Shown: positions 10,282-23,063 of the stretch, one piece after another | Layout of the letters: each line of letters opens with the position of its first letter | Position numbering within the stretch: the stretch's first letter is position 1 | DNA from: Chalciporus piperatus | Taxonomy: Eukaryota > Basidiomycota > Agaricomycetes > Boletales > Boletaceae | NCBI GenBank assembly: GCA_038093975.1 | Contig: JBBPTG010000034.1 | Location: 62,001 to 126,000 of the forward strand | Length of the DNA: 64,000 nucleotides | Direction: 5' to 3' | The notes under the pieces: generated by a model | Database searches by the model: none | What the model was told of the DNA's origin: nothing | The model's input: only the letters and a program-made list of their open reading frames with translations | Made by a program: the position numbers and the translations under genes

Positions 10282-11283
10282 ATGGCTAAGCCGTGCAAGA
10301 AGCCTCCCGGACCCCTCGGGCCCAGTACTTCTTCGGTTCACCCCCGTCCCTTCCCCGGGAAATCCCATCGGCCAAGCAAGCGCCAGAAAGCTGGATCAAC
10401 TCTCGTCGATATTTCGACGCCAGTAGGTGATGGTGACAACGACGACGAATGTGATGATGAGGAAGACCAGGAAGGCTCCCGATCGGGAGCCCCTGATGCG
10501 CTAAAGGCCCTACTGGCAGCTGGGTGTTCATCGCACGCACAACAGCCCGAGGGACCTTCCCAACGCTATCAGGACCAACCTCGCCATTTAGAGGGATCAC
10601 CTCAAGCATCCCCGTTGCCCGAGGCTAACCAGCTTTCACGATCGTGTGTTCCTCGATCATCATCCGAGTCACTTCGTCCTCGGGCCGTAACACCACTGCA
10701 TTCTTCTTCTTCATTGGTCACGAACGAAGGCGCCGATGAAGCCGGGCTAGCAGCAGAAGGCTCGGTGCAGCCTCCTCCCGAAACAATAGACAAAGGTTTG
10801 TTTACACATTTCGTACACTAATCCATCTCATCCCCATCTCACCCAGGCTCCATCGCATGGCTCTTCGATGACCACTTTTGCGACTTCTCTCAATACCAAC
10901 TCTGCTTTTACGTCAGTGTTCGCTATCGAGGTGGTAGTTACGCTAAACGGATCATGCGCACGACGTGTCCTGATCGCTTCGTCAACAACGAAGGACGAGC
11001 CCCTCCCGGTGCTGTCGCGATGGTTGTGACTGGAAACAACGCGGGGCAAGGTCTTCAACATCACCATGTTCCGGCGTCATTCCTTACCCCAGCACCTCCG
11101 AGCGCCAAGAACCAGTTTGTGCTCGTCTTGCGAGGCGATCTACAAGGACAGTTTTGTCGGGTCGTTCGTTGGGCGAAAAAGGAACAGAAAGTAGTAGTTT
11201 CAACAGTTTCGGACGGATCGTCCTCACGAGAGCAGCCTGTCGTCCCCGCTGAGGATGTTTGTCTTGCGGTGTCCTCGCAGTAG
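10282..11283 (+). CDS. Unknown protein with a KOW-like C-terminal segment
   Basis: Two exons (10282-10795 and 10847-11283) give 316 residues. The first half is a low-complexity Ser/Pro-rich region with an acidic patch near residues 52-65. The second half is ordered: SIAWLFDDHFCDFSQYQLCF, then CPDRFVNNEGRAPPGA, then FVLVLRGDLQGQFCRVVRW. The last segment resembles a KOW motif as found in Spt5-like proteins and in many repeated agaricomycete reading frames of uncertain nature. It may be a fragment of such a repeat family and not a standard cellular gene. Function is not assignable. Confidence 0.5.
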
Positions 11284-11664
11284 AGTTGTGCCTCCTTAAT
11301 TGAGTCTTCTTTGTTAGATGATATATAACGGGGTGCCAATGCATTCCGAAGCGTTGGAGCTCTCATACCTGCGCCATTGGTCACATCATGAAGAGAAAAC
11401 ACCATAGCGAGGTGCCGAGCAATCAACACATTGAGGAAACCCACAAAACTGTGGGAAGCTCCTGTTCAAGATACGATCTTGGTACGGAAACTACCTCATT
11501 CGTCCCACAGCTAAAGATGCGTAAAGAGCACAAAGTATCGATATTGACATGACAGAAAAGATCTGGCCTGCAGCTGGTCCGATCGTACTCAAAACATGTG
11601 ACGTGCCATCAACCTATATACATTTAATCCTCCCAAGATCCACAAACGCACAGACAAAGAACGC
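11284..11664. other. Intergenic between convergent genes
   Basis: Non-coding by inspection; it should contain the 3' ends of the KOW-like gene and the homeodomain gene. No repeat or RNA gene was recognised. Confidence 0.5.
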
Positions 11665-12766
11665 TCATTTGCTGGTGCCCGAGCCCCTCCGACCAAGCCC
11701 ACACAGCGCCAGCGCAGCCCGCATCATATCGTCGTCCTGAGGAGCCTCCTTTCCCCCACCCCCGGGGCCATTCGCAGGCGCGTTCAATTTCCATTTCAGA
11801 GACCCAGCAGCCGGCCGTGGGTCACCTCTCCATGCCCCATCATTGGAAGCGAGACTTCCCTCAGGGGTAACTGCCTCGATATCGTCTTCCTCTGTTTCAT
11901 CTCCCGCCATCGCCGCGCCACGACCGCGATCGCGCGGCCGTCTGGGTACGGGCCCTCCTCCTTTTCCCTCTTTCCCTGCCAACCGCGCAGCTGCACATGC
12001 CCATTCGAGCGTACGACTGCCTCCCATGAACTCGACGAGGTCCCGGGCGGGTGGACTCGCGGGTGGGGCGAGTGGTGAGGAGGGCATGTTGTCCCAGAGA
12101 GAGGCGTGTGGGTTGCGTGGGCGGGTTGGCGTACGTGGAGGTGGGAGCCGTGATTCAGAACGCGTCGCGACGCGATCAAGGGAGGGACGAGGACGGGGAG
12201 GAGTGATTTTCCGCCGTGGTGTGTGTAGTGAGCTAGATGCGGACGGCGTGCGTACATGTGGGCGGATGGTGTGCGAGGATGCACTGGAAGACGTGGACGC
12301 AGTCGCGTAAGGTGAGGAGACGACGGAGGGTGAAGATGAGCAAGGGAACGGGGGGTGCCCGTCAGGATTAGCCTGACTGGTAGCATGGTGGAGCGCAACT
12401 TTGCGCTCCGTCTGGCGTTTGTTTTGAAACCAGATCGTAACAGATTTCATTTCCCTAGAATAGCGTGAGTGGGTCAGCCTCGTCTCGTGACCGGAGAATA
12501 AAGGGATGATGGGTGGTGATTGGTTATTGGTAGGCAAATATAGCAAGGATTGGTAGGAATGGGAATGTATGAGTAGGAGGGACGTACATGCCTGCTGCTT
12601 GCGCGACTGCTTCGCGTTCTTCGCGCGTTGGGTGAGATGTCTGGTGGAAGAGCTGCTCGAGCATCATGAGCTGCACGCTTGTGAAGCGTTTCCGTGTCCT
12701 GCGCGCGGCATCGTCTGAAGATATGCTTGCCAATGAGGACGTCCTTGTGAGCGATGAGGATTCCAT
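11665..12766 (-). CDS. Homeodomain transcription factor
   Basis: Two exons (12766-12588 and 12454-11665) give 322 residues. The homeodomain is residues 21-80: basic arm ARRTRKRF, helix 1 MLEQLF, and the recognition helix with SVTIWFQNKRQTERK. The single intron splits the domain just before helix 3. The rest is a long disordered region rich in Ser, Pro and Arg, with a short conserved-looking helix at the end (MMRAALALCGLG). It is a typical, non-TALE homeodomain of the kind seen in fungal Yox1/Pho2-like regulators, not a mating-type HD1/HD2 pair, since no partner gene lies beside it. The target genes are unknown. Confidence 0.85.
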
Positions 12767-12899
12767 GGTCCTCGATGTCGTCCCTGTCGTCGTCGTCGTC
12801 GTCGATGGTGGTGAAGAGGAGCAGACGAGGACCGGAATCAGACACGCGTATTTAAGCGGTCTCGCTCGTCAGCAAACGGCGCGTGGCTGTAACGCGTCA

Positions 12900-12909
12900 A
12901 TCACGTGAT
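12900..12909. promoter_or_regulatory. ATCACGTGAT palindrome, E-box type
   Basis: A perfect 10-bp palindrome containing CACGTG, 134 bp upstream of the homeodomain start codon. In fungi this is the core bound by bHLH factors such as Cbf1. Its position between the homeodomain gene and the 3' end of the uL2m gene suggests it serves the homeodomain gene. Binding is inferred. Confidence 0.45.
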
Positions 12910-13023
12910 CGTGTCCTGCATATGATCGACACTCGCGCGAATGTCAAGCCAATATTGTTCACGCATGAGAAATGGGACGTATAACATGGGTCTATTAGGA
13001 TAGTGTACCGACAGTATATAGTA

Positions 13024-14273
13024 TCATGCAGATCCCTTCTTATCCTTGCTGCCCCGTGGTCGCTCTTTGACGACAAACTTGTTGGCACCAGAATGACCTC
13101 TTGGACCAGGCTTGCGCGTGCGGGTACCCTTCGTTCCCCAACCCCATATCGACACGGGATGCTTGTTCGACTTGGATTTACCACGTCCACCTCCGTGAGG
13201 GTGGTCACAACTATCATCAACATCGAGTCAGCAATCACGGGCCCTGTGAATCAACGAATGACATACGCGTTCATGGCAACACCTCGTACGTGGGGTCTCC
13301 GACCAAGCCAACGATTTCTACCCGCCTTACCGAGCTTTCGATCATGCCATAACGGGTTGCTGACTTTTCCAATAGTCGCCACGCAGTTTGACAACACCTT
13401 GCGTACTTCTCCACTTTGAAGCTTGACGTGACTGTACCGACCACCCTCCTCGTGGAGTACAACCTGCGCAAACGTCCCCGCAGAGCGCACGAGCATAGCC
13501 CTGCCTTGTGGATCGAGAGCGATGTTGTGTATCATGGTACCAATTGGGACAAGTCTGAGCTGAACACAGTTCCCCAGTTTGATGATAGCACCGCGCAGAA
13601 TACCGACGAGCAGTGCCTCCGACGTAGACTTTTCTCTTGCACGCTGCGCGAGTTCCTCTGGACTCATCTTCTTCTTTTGCTCCGGTTGTTCCTCGTCAGT
13701 GTTGCGAACCGACTGTACGAGCGAGTCCGAGATACCGGACCGGTAACTCTCCACGACGTCCCCAGCCCTCAACCCCTCCGGTGCCAAGATGTACATCCAC
13801 TTGGCGTTCCCTTCCGCCTTCGAATCCCGTGCCTTGATGAGCGCAATATGCCCAGACCGACCGGGGTCATACTCGATACGCACAACATCATACGGACCAG
13901 GCGCTGTCCGCATGAAATCGACGATCCGTATCCGTTGTTTATGTCCACCACCCCGGGAACGTATAGTGATCCTTCCCGTCGAGTTACGACCACCCTTTCT
14001 ACGGAGTGCAGACGTGAGGGCACGGATGGGTTTGCCTTTGTAGAGGTGGTCGTTGAGGGGACGTTTGAGGTGACGGATAGAGGGTGTTATGGGTTTGTAG
14101 GTTTTGAACTCGGGGATGACGGTGTTGTATGAAGGAATGACCTCTCTGGTGGTGCTAGCGGCGTAGCTGCGGGAGGGTATGAAAGTGCGCAAAGCAGCAC
14201 TGGTGGTCGTGCGTGACGTCGACGGCGCTGAGACGCCACGCAGCAAACTGCAGCCAGCTCGTAAACCGAACAT
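13024..14273 (-). CDS. RML2: Mitochondrial large-subunit ribosomal protein uL2m
   Basis: Two exons (14273-13267 and 13210-13024) give 397 residues. A basic, Ser/Ala/Arg-rich N-terminus of about 40 residues looks like a mitochondrial presequence. The L2 fold follows: [47 protein letters not shown], the peptidyl-transferase-proximal VRGVAMN...[10 protein letters not shown], and the basic tail [12 protein letters not shown]. The intron falls in the highly conserved VAMNACDHPHGG stretch. An insertion with [19 protein letters not shown] lies mid-protein, as is common in fungal mitochondrial L2. It is divergent from RVB2 with a 165-bp shared promoter. Confidence 0.93.
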
Positions 14274-14438
14274 TTGGCTCAGTTAGAGACCTGTTGGAAT
14301 AAAACTTAGCGCACAGTCGACGCCGAGCAATTGAACTGACCCGAGTTGGAGTTGGACGGAAACTGACTGAAATTGTTTTGGCACAGAGCGTTATTTGCGT
14401 CAACCAAACAGACGCGTCCTGCTCCTGCACAAAACCAA
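14274..14438. promoter_or_regulatory. Divergent promoter of uL2m and RVB2
   Basis: Only 165 bp separate the two start codons, which face away from each other. Both 5' leaders and all core promoter elements must lie here. I see no clear TATA box, as is usual for housekeeping genes. Confidence 0.6.
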
Positions 14439-16234
<1,796 letters not shown>

Positions 16235-16780
16235 ACACGGACCGCCTTCGCTGTTTCAGTAATAACCCCCTGCTTTCATCTTGTCATCTGGGATACATGG
16301 CAATTGATCGTGCGTGCGATCACTCGGCTTCCTGAGGTATTTCCTTCGTGTATCTGAACGACGGTGGTACGTAGTGCGTGTTGCATATACGCAGCGAGGT
16401 AGTCTCGCGCTGCTGGCATTGCATTTCTCTTTTTATTCCTTTCGGACAACGGGGCCCACAGCAAAGGACACTTCCTGATTCGTTCCCTCGTCCTCTGATC
16501 CCATCCCACTGGTACGCTCGTACCTTTTCGAGTTTTTAAACCCCTGGCGACACAGTCCCGAAATATGATGGTTGAAAGTGGTAACGGTGCAACGTTACGC
16601 AGAGGTTTTTCCTTGATCACATGCACATGGCACTGACACGAATCAGACCTTGAAGGTTTTTGGGGCGCAGTCCGATGAACGGGTGGCGGCGTAGCCATTC
16701 ACGACTTGCAATGTATCACAGGAGCATGAGCATAAATGTGTACTTACGATAACATGTGCATCCAGAATCGAGACTGAAGT
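16235..16780. other. Intergenic between convergent genes
   Basis: 546 bp between the stop codons of RVB2 and the SCI1-like gene. A 140-codon frame on the minus strand (16698-16276) fills much of it, but has no recognisable domain, no compositional signature of a protein and no splice support. I treat the stretch as 3' UTR and spacer. Confidence 0.5.
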
Positions 16781-17921
16781 CTATCCAAACCTTTGTTTCG
16801 CGAGCTGTTGGAACATATCCATCGTTGCCTTGTCTTTCTCGCGCAGGGCAGTAGCACGCTCGCGGACCGTCGCCGTCTGTTCTTCTCGTCCAGCCGCCCG
16901 TTTCTCTTCGAAACGTTTCCGAGCAGCGTCTCGTCGTGCGATACTGTTGTTTCAGACGTCGTCAGCAAGGCCGTGGACGTTCACCCAAGAAGGACACAAG
17001 ATAGCACACGCACTGGGCTTTGAAGCTATCCCCACCCCCCAACAATGTGGACTCGTCTGCTTCGAACCCGTCATCTCCCTTCTCTCTAAACGCCCGATCA
17101 TCCTCTCTCCGTGCTCGTTTCTTCTCCAACATACCCTCTCGTCCGACTTCTTTAGGTCCCACCATATCTTCGACCCGTTCTTTCGCCTCTGCGCGATCCC
17201 GTTTTCGTTTAAGATCGCGTTCGGAGGCTTGGTATTCCGAGGCTGTTTCTCGAGCTAATACAAGGTCTGAGGCGGAGGGCATGGCGGGTCCGATAACACG
17301 GCCAGTTCCATTTCCAGTTCCATTTCCACCGCTCGGTCCACCACCACCAGAGCGCCGATACGTTGCAGAGTCGACTTCTTCGCGTGCAGCACGAAGCGCT
17401 TTAGCGTCCGCACTCGAACCCTTGGATGCAAAGGACCATTTATAAGCCGTTTGGTTGGCAGCCGAGCCAGCAATCGTGTTTGCGTCTTTGTATAGCGAAT
17501 CTTTTTGCGAGGTATATCAGAGAAAGCCTCAGAGACTAGGGTACGGCGCCGTGCAACGAGGACTTACTGGATAGCTTTCCCCTGTTCCACGCCTTGACGA
17601 ACTTGCGGAAATAACTGGCCCCAATTCATCCGATCGTCAACCGTACCGTCACCGAAGGATCCATGCAACACACACTCACCTCCTAGCTCTCTCGCTAGAG
17701 AGCTCGTCAAAGTACTGCCGTTACCAATAAGAGCTCAACTGTGTCTGTCAGGACGCACTGCACAGCAAAGGACGGACCTTTCGCTTCTCTTCCTTGAGCC
17801 ATACTCTAAACTCGGTGTTCTTGAGGAAATAGTCAGAGTCCGAGATGGGTGATACGCCGTCTGGTAGTGAGGCCTCCCTCTCTGGTGATTTGGAGCGCTC
17901 TCTGTCGCGTGTCAAGGGCAT
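16781..17921 (-). CDS. SCI1-like conserved nuclear protein
   Basis: A multi-exon gene. Spliced, it reads a charged N-terminus (RDRERSKSPERE), then the conserved block DYFLKNTEFRVWLKEEKRK, YFDELSSERARSYFRKF and VKAWNRGKLSNSLY, a segment ending NQTAYKWSFAS, and a long Arg/Lys/Glu coiled-coil-like tail finishing MDMFQQLAKQRFG. The central block is the signature of the family that includes plant style cell-cycle inhibitor 1, whose fungal members are uncharacterised. The first exon is taken as 17921-17778; an upstream in-frame ATG at 17990 cannot be excluded. The gene lies 124 bp downstream of NOP8 on the same strand. A nuclear role linked to splicing or proliferation would be inference only. Confidence 0.75.
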
Positions 17922-18044
17922 CGGTGTATTGGGGGTGTAGACCAGGCGAAGGTGGTCAGGGAGCGTTTGTTTGGGTGTGTTGTTTCTCAAAGCCGATGCA
18001 CCCGAAATGGATGTTATTGCCCCTAAGTATGTACAACTCCTTCT

Positions 18045-20054
18045 CTACACGATGTCGGGCAGCGCACGGTCAGCTCTTGCCCTCCTACTTCCTCTCGCAT
18101 CCCTTGACGCCTTCTTCCACTCACGCGTCAACGCCACCTTTTCCCTCTCCCACCTCGCACGAATAGTCTCCGAAGTGTCGTCAAGCGAACGCGAAAACGT
18201 ATGGGCAGGAGGAAGGAAATTCAGATGGGACAAGTTTCGTGGTGGTGTCGTCCGTGGGGGGAATAGGATGCAGTTGGGTGTCCTTTGAGAGTGTGAGGGT
18301 TTGGACGAGGAGGTATATGGATATGGGAGTGATTCTGGGAGGGGGAATAACAGAGGATATGAAGGATCTAGTGTCCTTTGGTCAGAAGCTTTCGACTTTG
18401 ATGTCGTGGTTGTGAAATGAGCAACTTGAGGCATAGGCATGCTCGGTCTCAGAGCGTGTTCGTCTACTTGCGATGGGCCAGGGGGAACATGGAGCCCGAG
18501 AATATCGTCCTCGAGTTCCAAATCGAGGTCAAGGTGATCAACGAGTGAGAACAATACTGTTGGAATAATCGGTCAGTGATTTAACGACTACAAGGAGTGA
18601 CATATAACGAACCTTCTTCCCTCGGTGCGAATAGGGTTTTGAGGCTCGTCTGAGGTGCGGGTTGCGCCGCTTGTGATGACGATGCATGGTCGCCTACCGA
18701 AGGGCCTATTTCTTGCATCTCCACGTCCGTATCGCGGGGCTGGTCGCTTTCACTGGGAAGAGGATCCTCCATCGCCTTCTCTTTACCCTTGCCCTTCTTT
18801 TTCTCCTTCTTCGTTTTGGTAGGCTCACCTTCCACATGATTTCGAAGAACGATCTCGATATCATCCTCCCCGTCTACTTGAATGGCATTTCCGTTCCCCT
18901 CTACGACCCCATCCAAGCCCTCCAGCTCGTCGACACTTTCACTCCCGCCCCACTCTCCTTGATCTCCAAACATGTTACCTAGCATTGCAAGAGCCGCATT
19001 CGCTTCTTCGCGTATATCGATGGATCCAGTCGGTTCGGGTGTGCGTGCAGAGGTTGCCGTTTGTACTTGCTGTGCACTTGTCGCAGGTGGACGCGATTGA
19101 GCAAGTTCGGGTGGTGGATGGGACGGTTCGTCACCATTGGGTTCGCCCTCCTTGTCTTCCTCCTCACTCTCACTCTCGCTCTCCATCCCCTCCTCTTCCT
19201 CCTCCTCCACACTCACCGCTTTAGGCACTTCTTTCGTCTTAGGCATCGGCACCTCCACAGAATCCATATAAATCCCCTTTAAATACACCGAATCCCACTT
19301 CGTAGGATCGATCAACTTCCTCCTCGCTCTCACCGGCGGAGGCTTCACCCTCTTCTTCGCCCTCCCCGCCTTCCCCTTCGACGCGGCAGGTTCAGTGCGG
19401 GTAGGATCCAAAGGATGGTCAGGGCGCATTCGCATCGGGCGGACGACTCGGCCGGAGGGTGTGACGGTCCAGCCGGGGGTAGTGGCAGCGGTGGCAGCAG
19501 AGAGAGGTGTTGGAGGGAGGGTGGAGGAAGGACGACCGTGGTTGCGGGGTGTACGGTGTGGTCGGACAGATTTGGATTTTACTGGCTGCGCATTCATCTG
19601 TGCGATTCTGAGCGTGACGGAGGGGGTGTAAGGGATCAGGGAGATTGCCAGTGCGAGAGGGTATGGTTGGGACTCACCGTTCACGAAAGTCTGGTTTTGC
19701 TTCGCCAATGCGAAGCTTGGTCCCTTTCCATGTCGAGCCGCTGAGGACGTTCAGGCCTGCGCGCGAAGTGTGTTAGGAACTAGGACGGAAGGTCGACTCA
19801 CGCTCATGCAACCGCCGACCGAGTCCAAAGGCATATGAGAAAGAATGAGACTCACATCTCGCCAACTCCTTCGTCCCGATCTCCATCGTCACGAACCCAA
19901 ATTTTCGAGGATCTCCAAGGCTGTCGCGTGCACCGAACCCATCCATCGCTTTAACTTTGCCGAACGTGGACAGACGGCGTTCGAGGTCTGTTGGCGTTAT
20001 CGAAGGTGTGAGTCCTGAGATGTGGAGACGTTTCGTGAGCGGTGGTTCGGACAT
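18045..20054 (-). CDS. NOP8: NOP8-like nucleolar RRM protein
   Basis: Four exons (20054-19856, 19756-19678, 19607-18613, 18556-18045) give 594 residues. The N-terminal RRM spans about residues 8-92: RLHISGLTPSITPTDLERRL holds RNP2, GFVTMEIGTKELARC holds RNP1, and the domain ends with TWKGTKLRIGEAKPDFRER, the typical Nop8 run. The remainder is low-complexity with an acidic stretch (EEEEEEGMESESESEEED), Lys-rich patches and a helical C-terminus with ARWEREKVALTREWKKASRDAR. Nop8 proteins act in 60S ribosomal subunit assembly in the nucleolus. The gene is divergent from VPS28 with only 86 bp between the start codons. Confidence 0.82.
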
Positions 20055-20140
20055 GGTGGTTTGGAGCAGCTAGGTGTAGTCAAAGTGTAGTACTCGTAGC
20101 ACTAGTACTACACAAGCACAACACTTGATCGTTAACCACC
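20055..20140. promoter_or_regulatory. Divergent promoter of NOP8 and VPS28
   Basis: 86 bp between opposed start codons. It contains a run of imperfect repeats around AGTACTACAC (AGTGTAGTACTCGTAGCACTAGTACTACA region, partly palindromic). Any promoter for both genes must fit here or reach into the coding sequences. Confidence 0.5.
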
Positions 20141-21157
20141 ATGTCGATCTCTCTCGACGAAGAAGTCCGGTTGTACACCACCAACGCCGAACGAGAGAAA
20201 TACTCTCTTCTATCGACGCTCTTTGGTATCATCGTCGCACTCGATTATCTCGAACGAGCGTATGTCCGTGATGCACTTACCGCCGTCGAGTGAGTTCCTG
20301 TTCTCCCCACTTCCCTCCCTCTTCCTCCACCTTGCCCCGCACGCTAAGACGAACGTTTTTTTTTTCTTGCGGAGAGGTATTCACCAGCATGCACGAGACT
20401 GTTATCACAATACATGACGATGCTCAAACTCGTCAAAGACTCCGTGCCTTCGATCGAACAATTCATGTCTCGATATCGGGTGAGTGTCCTCCGTGCCCCC
20501 TCAGTCCGAAGACTCTTGGATGCTCACTTTCGAACGTCCATGTTACCATGTCGCGAATGTGTGTGTAGATGGACACGCCAGCTGCGTTGCATCGTATCAA
20601 GGTAGGCGTCCCAGCGACAGTGGAACATTCGAGCGAAGCTGGTCCAGAGACTGGGAAATGGATCGCTGAGACGACTCAGGTGCGGAGAGTTTGCGTATTC
20701 TTTAAAATCCACTTATCAAACGTCATATGCCGACACCCATCGCTGTTGGATTCACAGAACTTTATCACGTTCATGGATGCACTCAAGCTCCGTCTCCGCG
20801 CCAAAGACCAGCTCCACCCTATCCTGCAAGAACTCGTTACTGGTTACGCGCGATTCAAAGGTAGCAAGGATTGGGAAGGAAGGAGTCGGATGGTCAGTTG
20901 GTGCGTGTATCTGATTCGGTGTCCATATCTGTGTGACGTGCTTATGTCGCGTTCAAGGTTGATCACGCTAAATGGCATGAAAGCTTCTGAAGAGATCACG
21001 GAAGAACAGTCGAGACAGGTTGGTGATAACCGATTCCCACTGTGCTGTGTTCTGATGTCCACTGACTCGTGTTGTGATTTAGCTTCTGTTTGACGTTGAT
21101 CATGCGTATGCCGAGTTCTTCCGTAGTTTGAGTGGGCCAAAGAGCGGATGGACTTGA
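20141..21157 (+). CDS. VPS28: ESCRT-I subunit VPS28
   Basis: Six exons (20141-20289, 20377-20479, 20569-20679, 20758-20900, 20958-21018, 21083-21157) give 213 residues, the normal length. The N-terminal core reads DEEVRLYTTNAEREKYSLLS and LDYLERAYVRDALT, followed by YSPACTRLLSQY. The C-terminal four-helix domain has NFITFMDALKLRLRAKDQLH, GYARFKGSKDWEGRSRMVSW and QLLFDVDHAYAEFFRSL. VPS28 binds VPS23/TSG101 and recruits ESCRT-II for sorting ubiquitinated membrane proteins at endosomes. All exon phases agree and no lesion is seen. Confidence 0.93.
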
Positions 21158-21357
21158 GCCTGTAGGTTGTTCGTTATTCGGACTTTTGTATCAACAACTG
21201 TATATCACTGTAAGCTACGATTCCGAGGTCAACTGTCTGTGGCGCTCGGAAACGAGGATACAATTCGTGGTGAAGTCATGATTGCATGGGTGTGCATGAC
21301 AGCATGGAAGTGCTAGCATAGAAAAAGACTGATAACGACGAACATCGCACATCCAAT

Positions 21358-22015
21358 TTAAATCGTAGTTTCGTATGGTACAGGCACCATCGTCTGAGGC
21401 GCATTTTGGACAACCGAAACGGTGTGTGCTTCCCGAGGAAGTACGTGTACGCGCTTTAGTGATACACGCTCTGTGTAAGAAACCGCGCATGATCAGCATC
21501 GGATCCCCAAAATCCATAGATGAGGATACATACCGCCCTTCGCCTTGGCAGCGGCGTGTGCCTCGTGGTTATGCTTAACCCGGTCCAAGAACTCTTGTCT
21601 GCACTTTGAGTGCCTGATGTGTTCGACGCGGAGGTTGACACGTTTCTCCATGTACCGGTTACCAACGACCTTATAGACGATAACGCCGACAGCGTGTGGT
21701 GTCACGTTGTAGACGATACCAGTTCGTCTGCGAATCCAAAGTGTTCAGTGGAACGACATGAAATCACACGTTGATGCAAGCACGGACCCGTGGTAGTATT
21801 TGTGGGGCATACCCTTTTGCTGAGCAGCGTTGGCCTTGATGTCGACGATGTCACCGACCCGGTAGTTGATGAGGTAGGTCGACATCTTGACGGGACCGTG
21901 CTCTGATCATGTTCGTCAGGAAATCATGCTCTAGTGAGATGGTGGGTCATTTACCCTTGAAGCCCCGCTTGAACATGTGGCGCGTACGCGCGCGGTAACC
22001 GAATGAGTGAGGCAT
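21358..22015 (-). CDS. RPL21: Cytosolic 60S ribosomal protein eL21
   Basis: Four exons, beginning 22015-21955, 21902-21788 and 21727 downward, with the last short exon ending at 21358. Conserved text includes [57 protein letters not shown] and [20 protein letters not shown], and the C-terminal PVPYETTI. The second acceptor is taken at 21903 (CAG|AG), which restores the family's [10 protein letters not shown]. Divergent from uS4, which would allow co-expression of two ribosomal proteins. Confidence 0.93.
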
Positions 22016-22263
22016 CTTGAGGTCTGTATCGTTGTCGTCGTCGTCGTCAGCAACATCGAGCGGTCGTAGATTTGTTACTCACGTTGTCGGTGTCGGCGTC
22101 GTCGTCGATGACGGTCTTGAAGTCTTTGGACAGAGTGGAGGGATGAAGGTTCGGATATCTCCGGGTGGCTTGGGATGGTACTGTACAGTTGTGGCGCAGC
22201 AACGTCGCGAGTTGTAGACGTGACACTGGAGACTCCCCGTCAAGTCGCCCCTCCTCAAGAAAA
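22016..22263. promoter_or_regulatory. Divergent promoter of eL21 and uS4
   Basis: 248 bp between the start codons of two cytosolic ribosomal protein genes. A GTCGTCGTCGTCGTC microsatellite lies at about 22035. No TATA box was seen. Confidence 0.55.
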
Positions 22264-23063
22264 ATGCCTTTGTACGTCCTCATCGTGCACGACGACCGCG
22301 AACGAATTGCTCATTGCTTTGTAGGGCACCGCGGAACCACAACAAGACGTGAGGCCCTATACGTCAATCAACTCGATCGATCTCTCTAACACTTTCTCTA
22401 CCACAGTTACAAGGTCCCTCATCGTGCATATGGTTCAGCTCGTCTCGATGCCGAGTTGAAGGTATCGTAACGTCCACTCGTCAAAACAAACTTTATTAAC
22501 ACCTTGCTAGCTTGCCGGCGAGTACGGACTCCGCAACAAGCGCGAAATCTGGCGCATCGGTCTCATCCTCTCCAAAATCCGTCGTGCTGCTCGTGAGCTT
22601 CTCAAACTCGACGACAAAGACCCCAAACGACTTTTCGAGGGCAACGCCCTCATTCGTCGTCTCGTCCGCATCGGTGTGCTAGACGAAACTCGCATGCGTC
22701 TCGATTACGTGTTGGCTCTCAAGGTCGAAGATTTCTTGGAGCGCAGATTGCAGACTCAGGTCTTCAAGACTAACCTTGCAAAGAGCATTCACCACGCTCG
22801 TACTCTCATCAGACAACGTCACATTCGGTGAGTCGCGCGACTTTACTACGTTGATGAGACAGCGTTTTCATCAACTTGTGATTAGCGTTGGAAAGCAAGT
22901 CGTCAACGTTCCCTCATTCGTCGTCCGTCTCGACTCGCAGAAACACATCGACTTTGCTCTCACTTCTCCATACGGAGGTGGTCGCTCTGGTCGTGTCAAG
23001 CGCAAGCGTGCAGCGGCAGCGGCCAAGAGAGAAGAAGGTGGGGAAGAGGAGGAAGAGGAGTAA
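22264..23063 (+). CDS. RPS9: Cytosolic 40S ribosomal protein uS4
   Basis: Four exons (22264-22271, 22407-22461, 22511-22827, 22886-23063) give 185 residues. The core reads [57 protein letters not shown] and [20 protein letters not shown], which is the S4 RNA-binding domain of eukaryotic uS4. The tail is Lys/Ala-rich and ends in a poly-Glu run, as in other fungal uS4 proteins. uS4 helps set decoding accuracy on the small subunit. The first exon is only 8 nt (ATG CCT TT), joined across a 135-nt intron to give [12 protein letters not shown]. Confidence 0.93.

Noticed and set aside
11665..12766. Homeodomain gene as part of a mating-type A locus
   Set aside because: Only one homeodomain gene is present, it is of the typical class, and there is no divergent HD partner or mip gene beside it.
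13416..14132. 238-codon open frame on the plus strand
   Set aside because: Antisense shadow of the mitochondrial uL2m gene, which is well conserved.
16276..16698. 140-codon minus-strand frame between RVB2 and the SCI1-like gene
   Set aside because: Lies in the space between convergent 3' ends, without domain, splice structure or promoter.
17971..18288. Plus-strand frame with Leu-rich text
   Set aside because: Antisense to the 3' end of NOP8 and the start of the SCI1-like gene; no promoter or domain.
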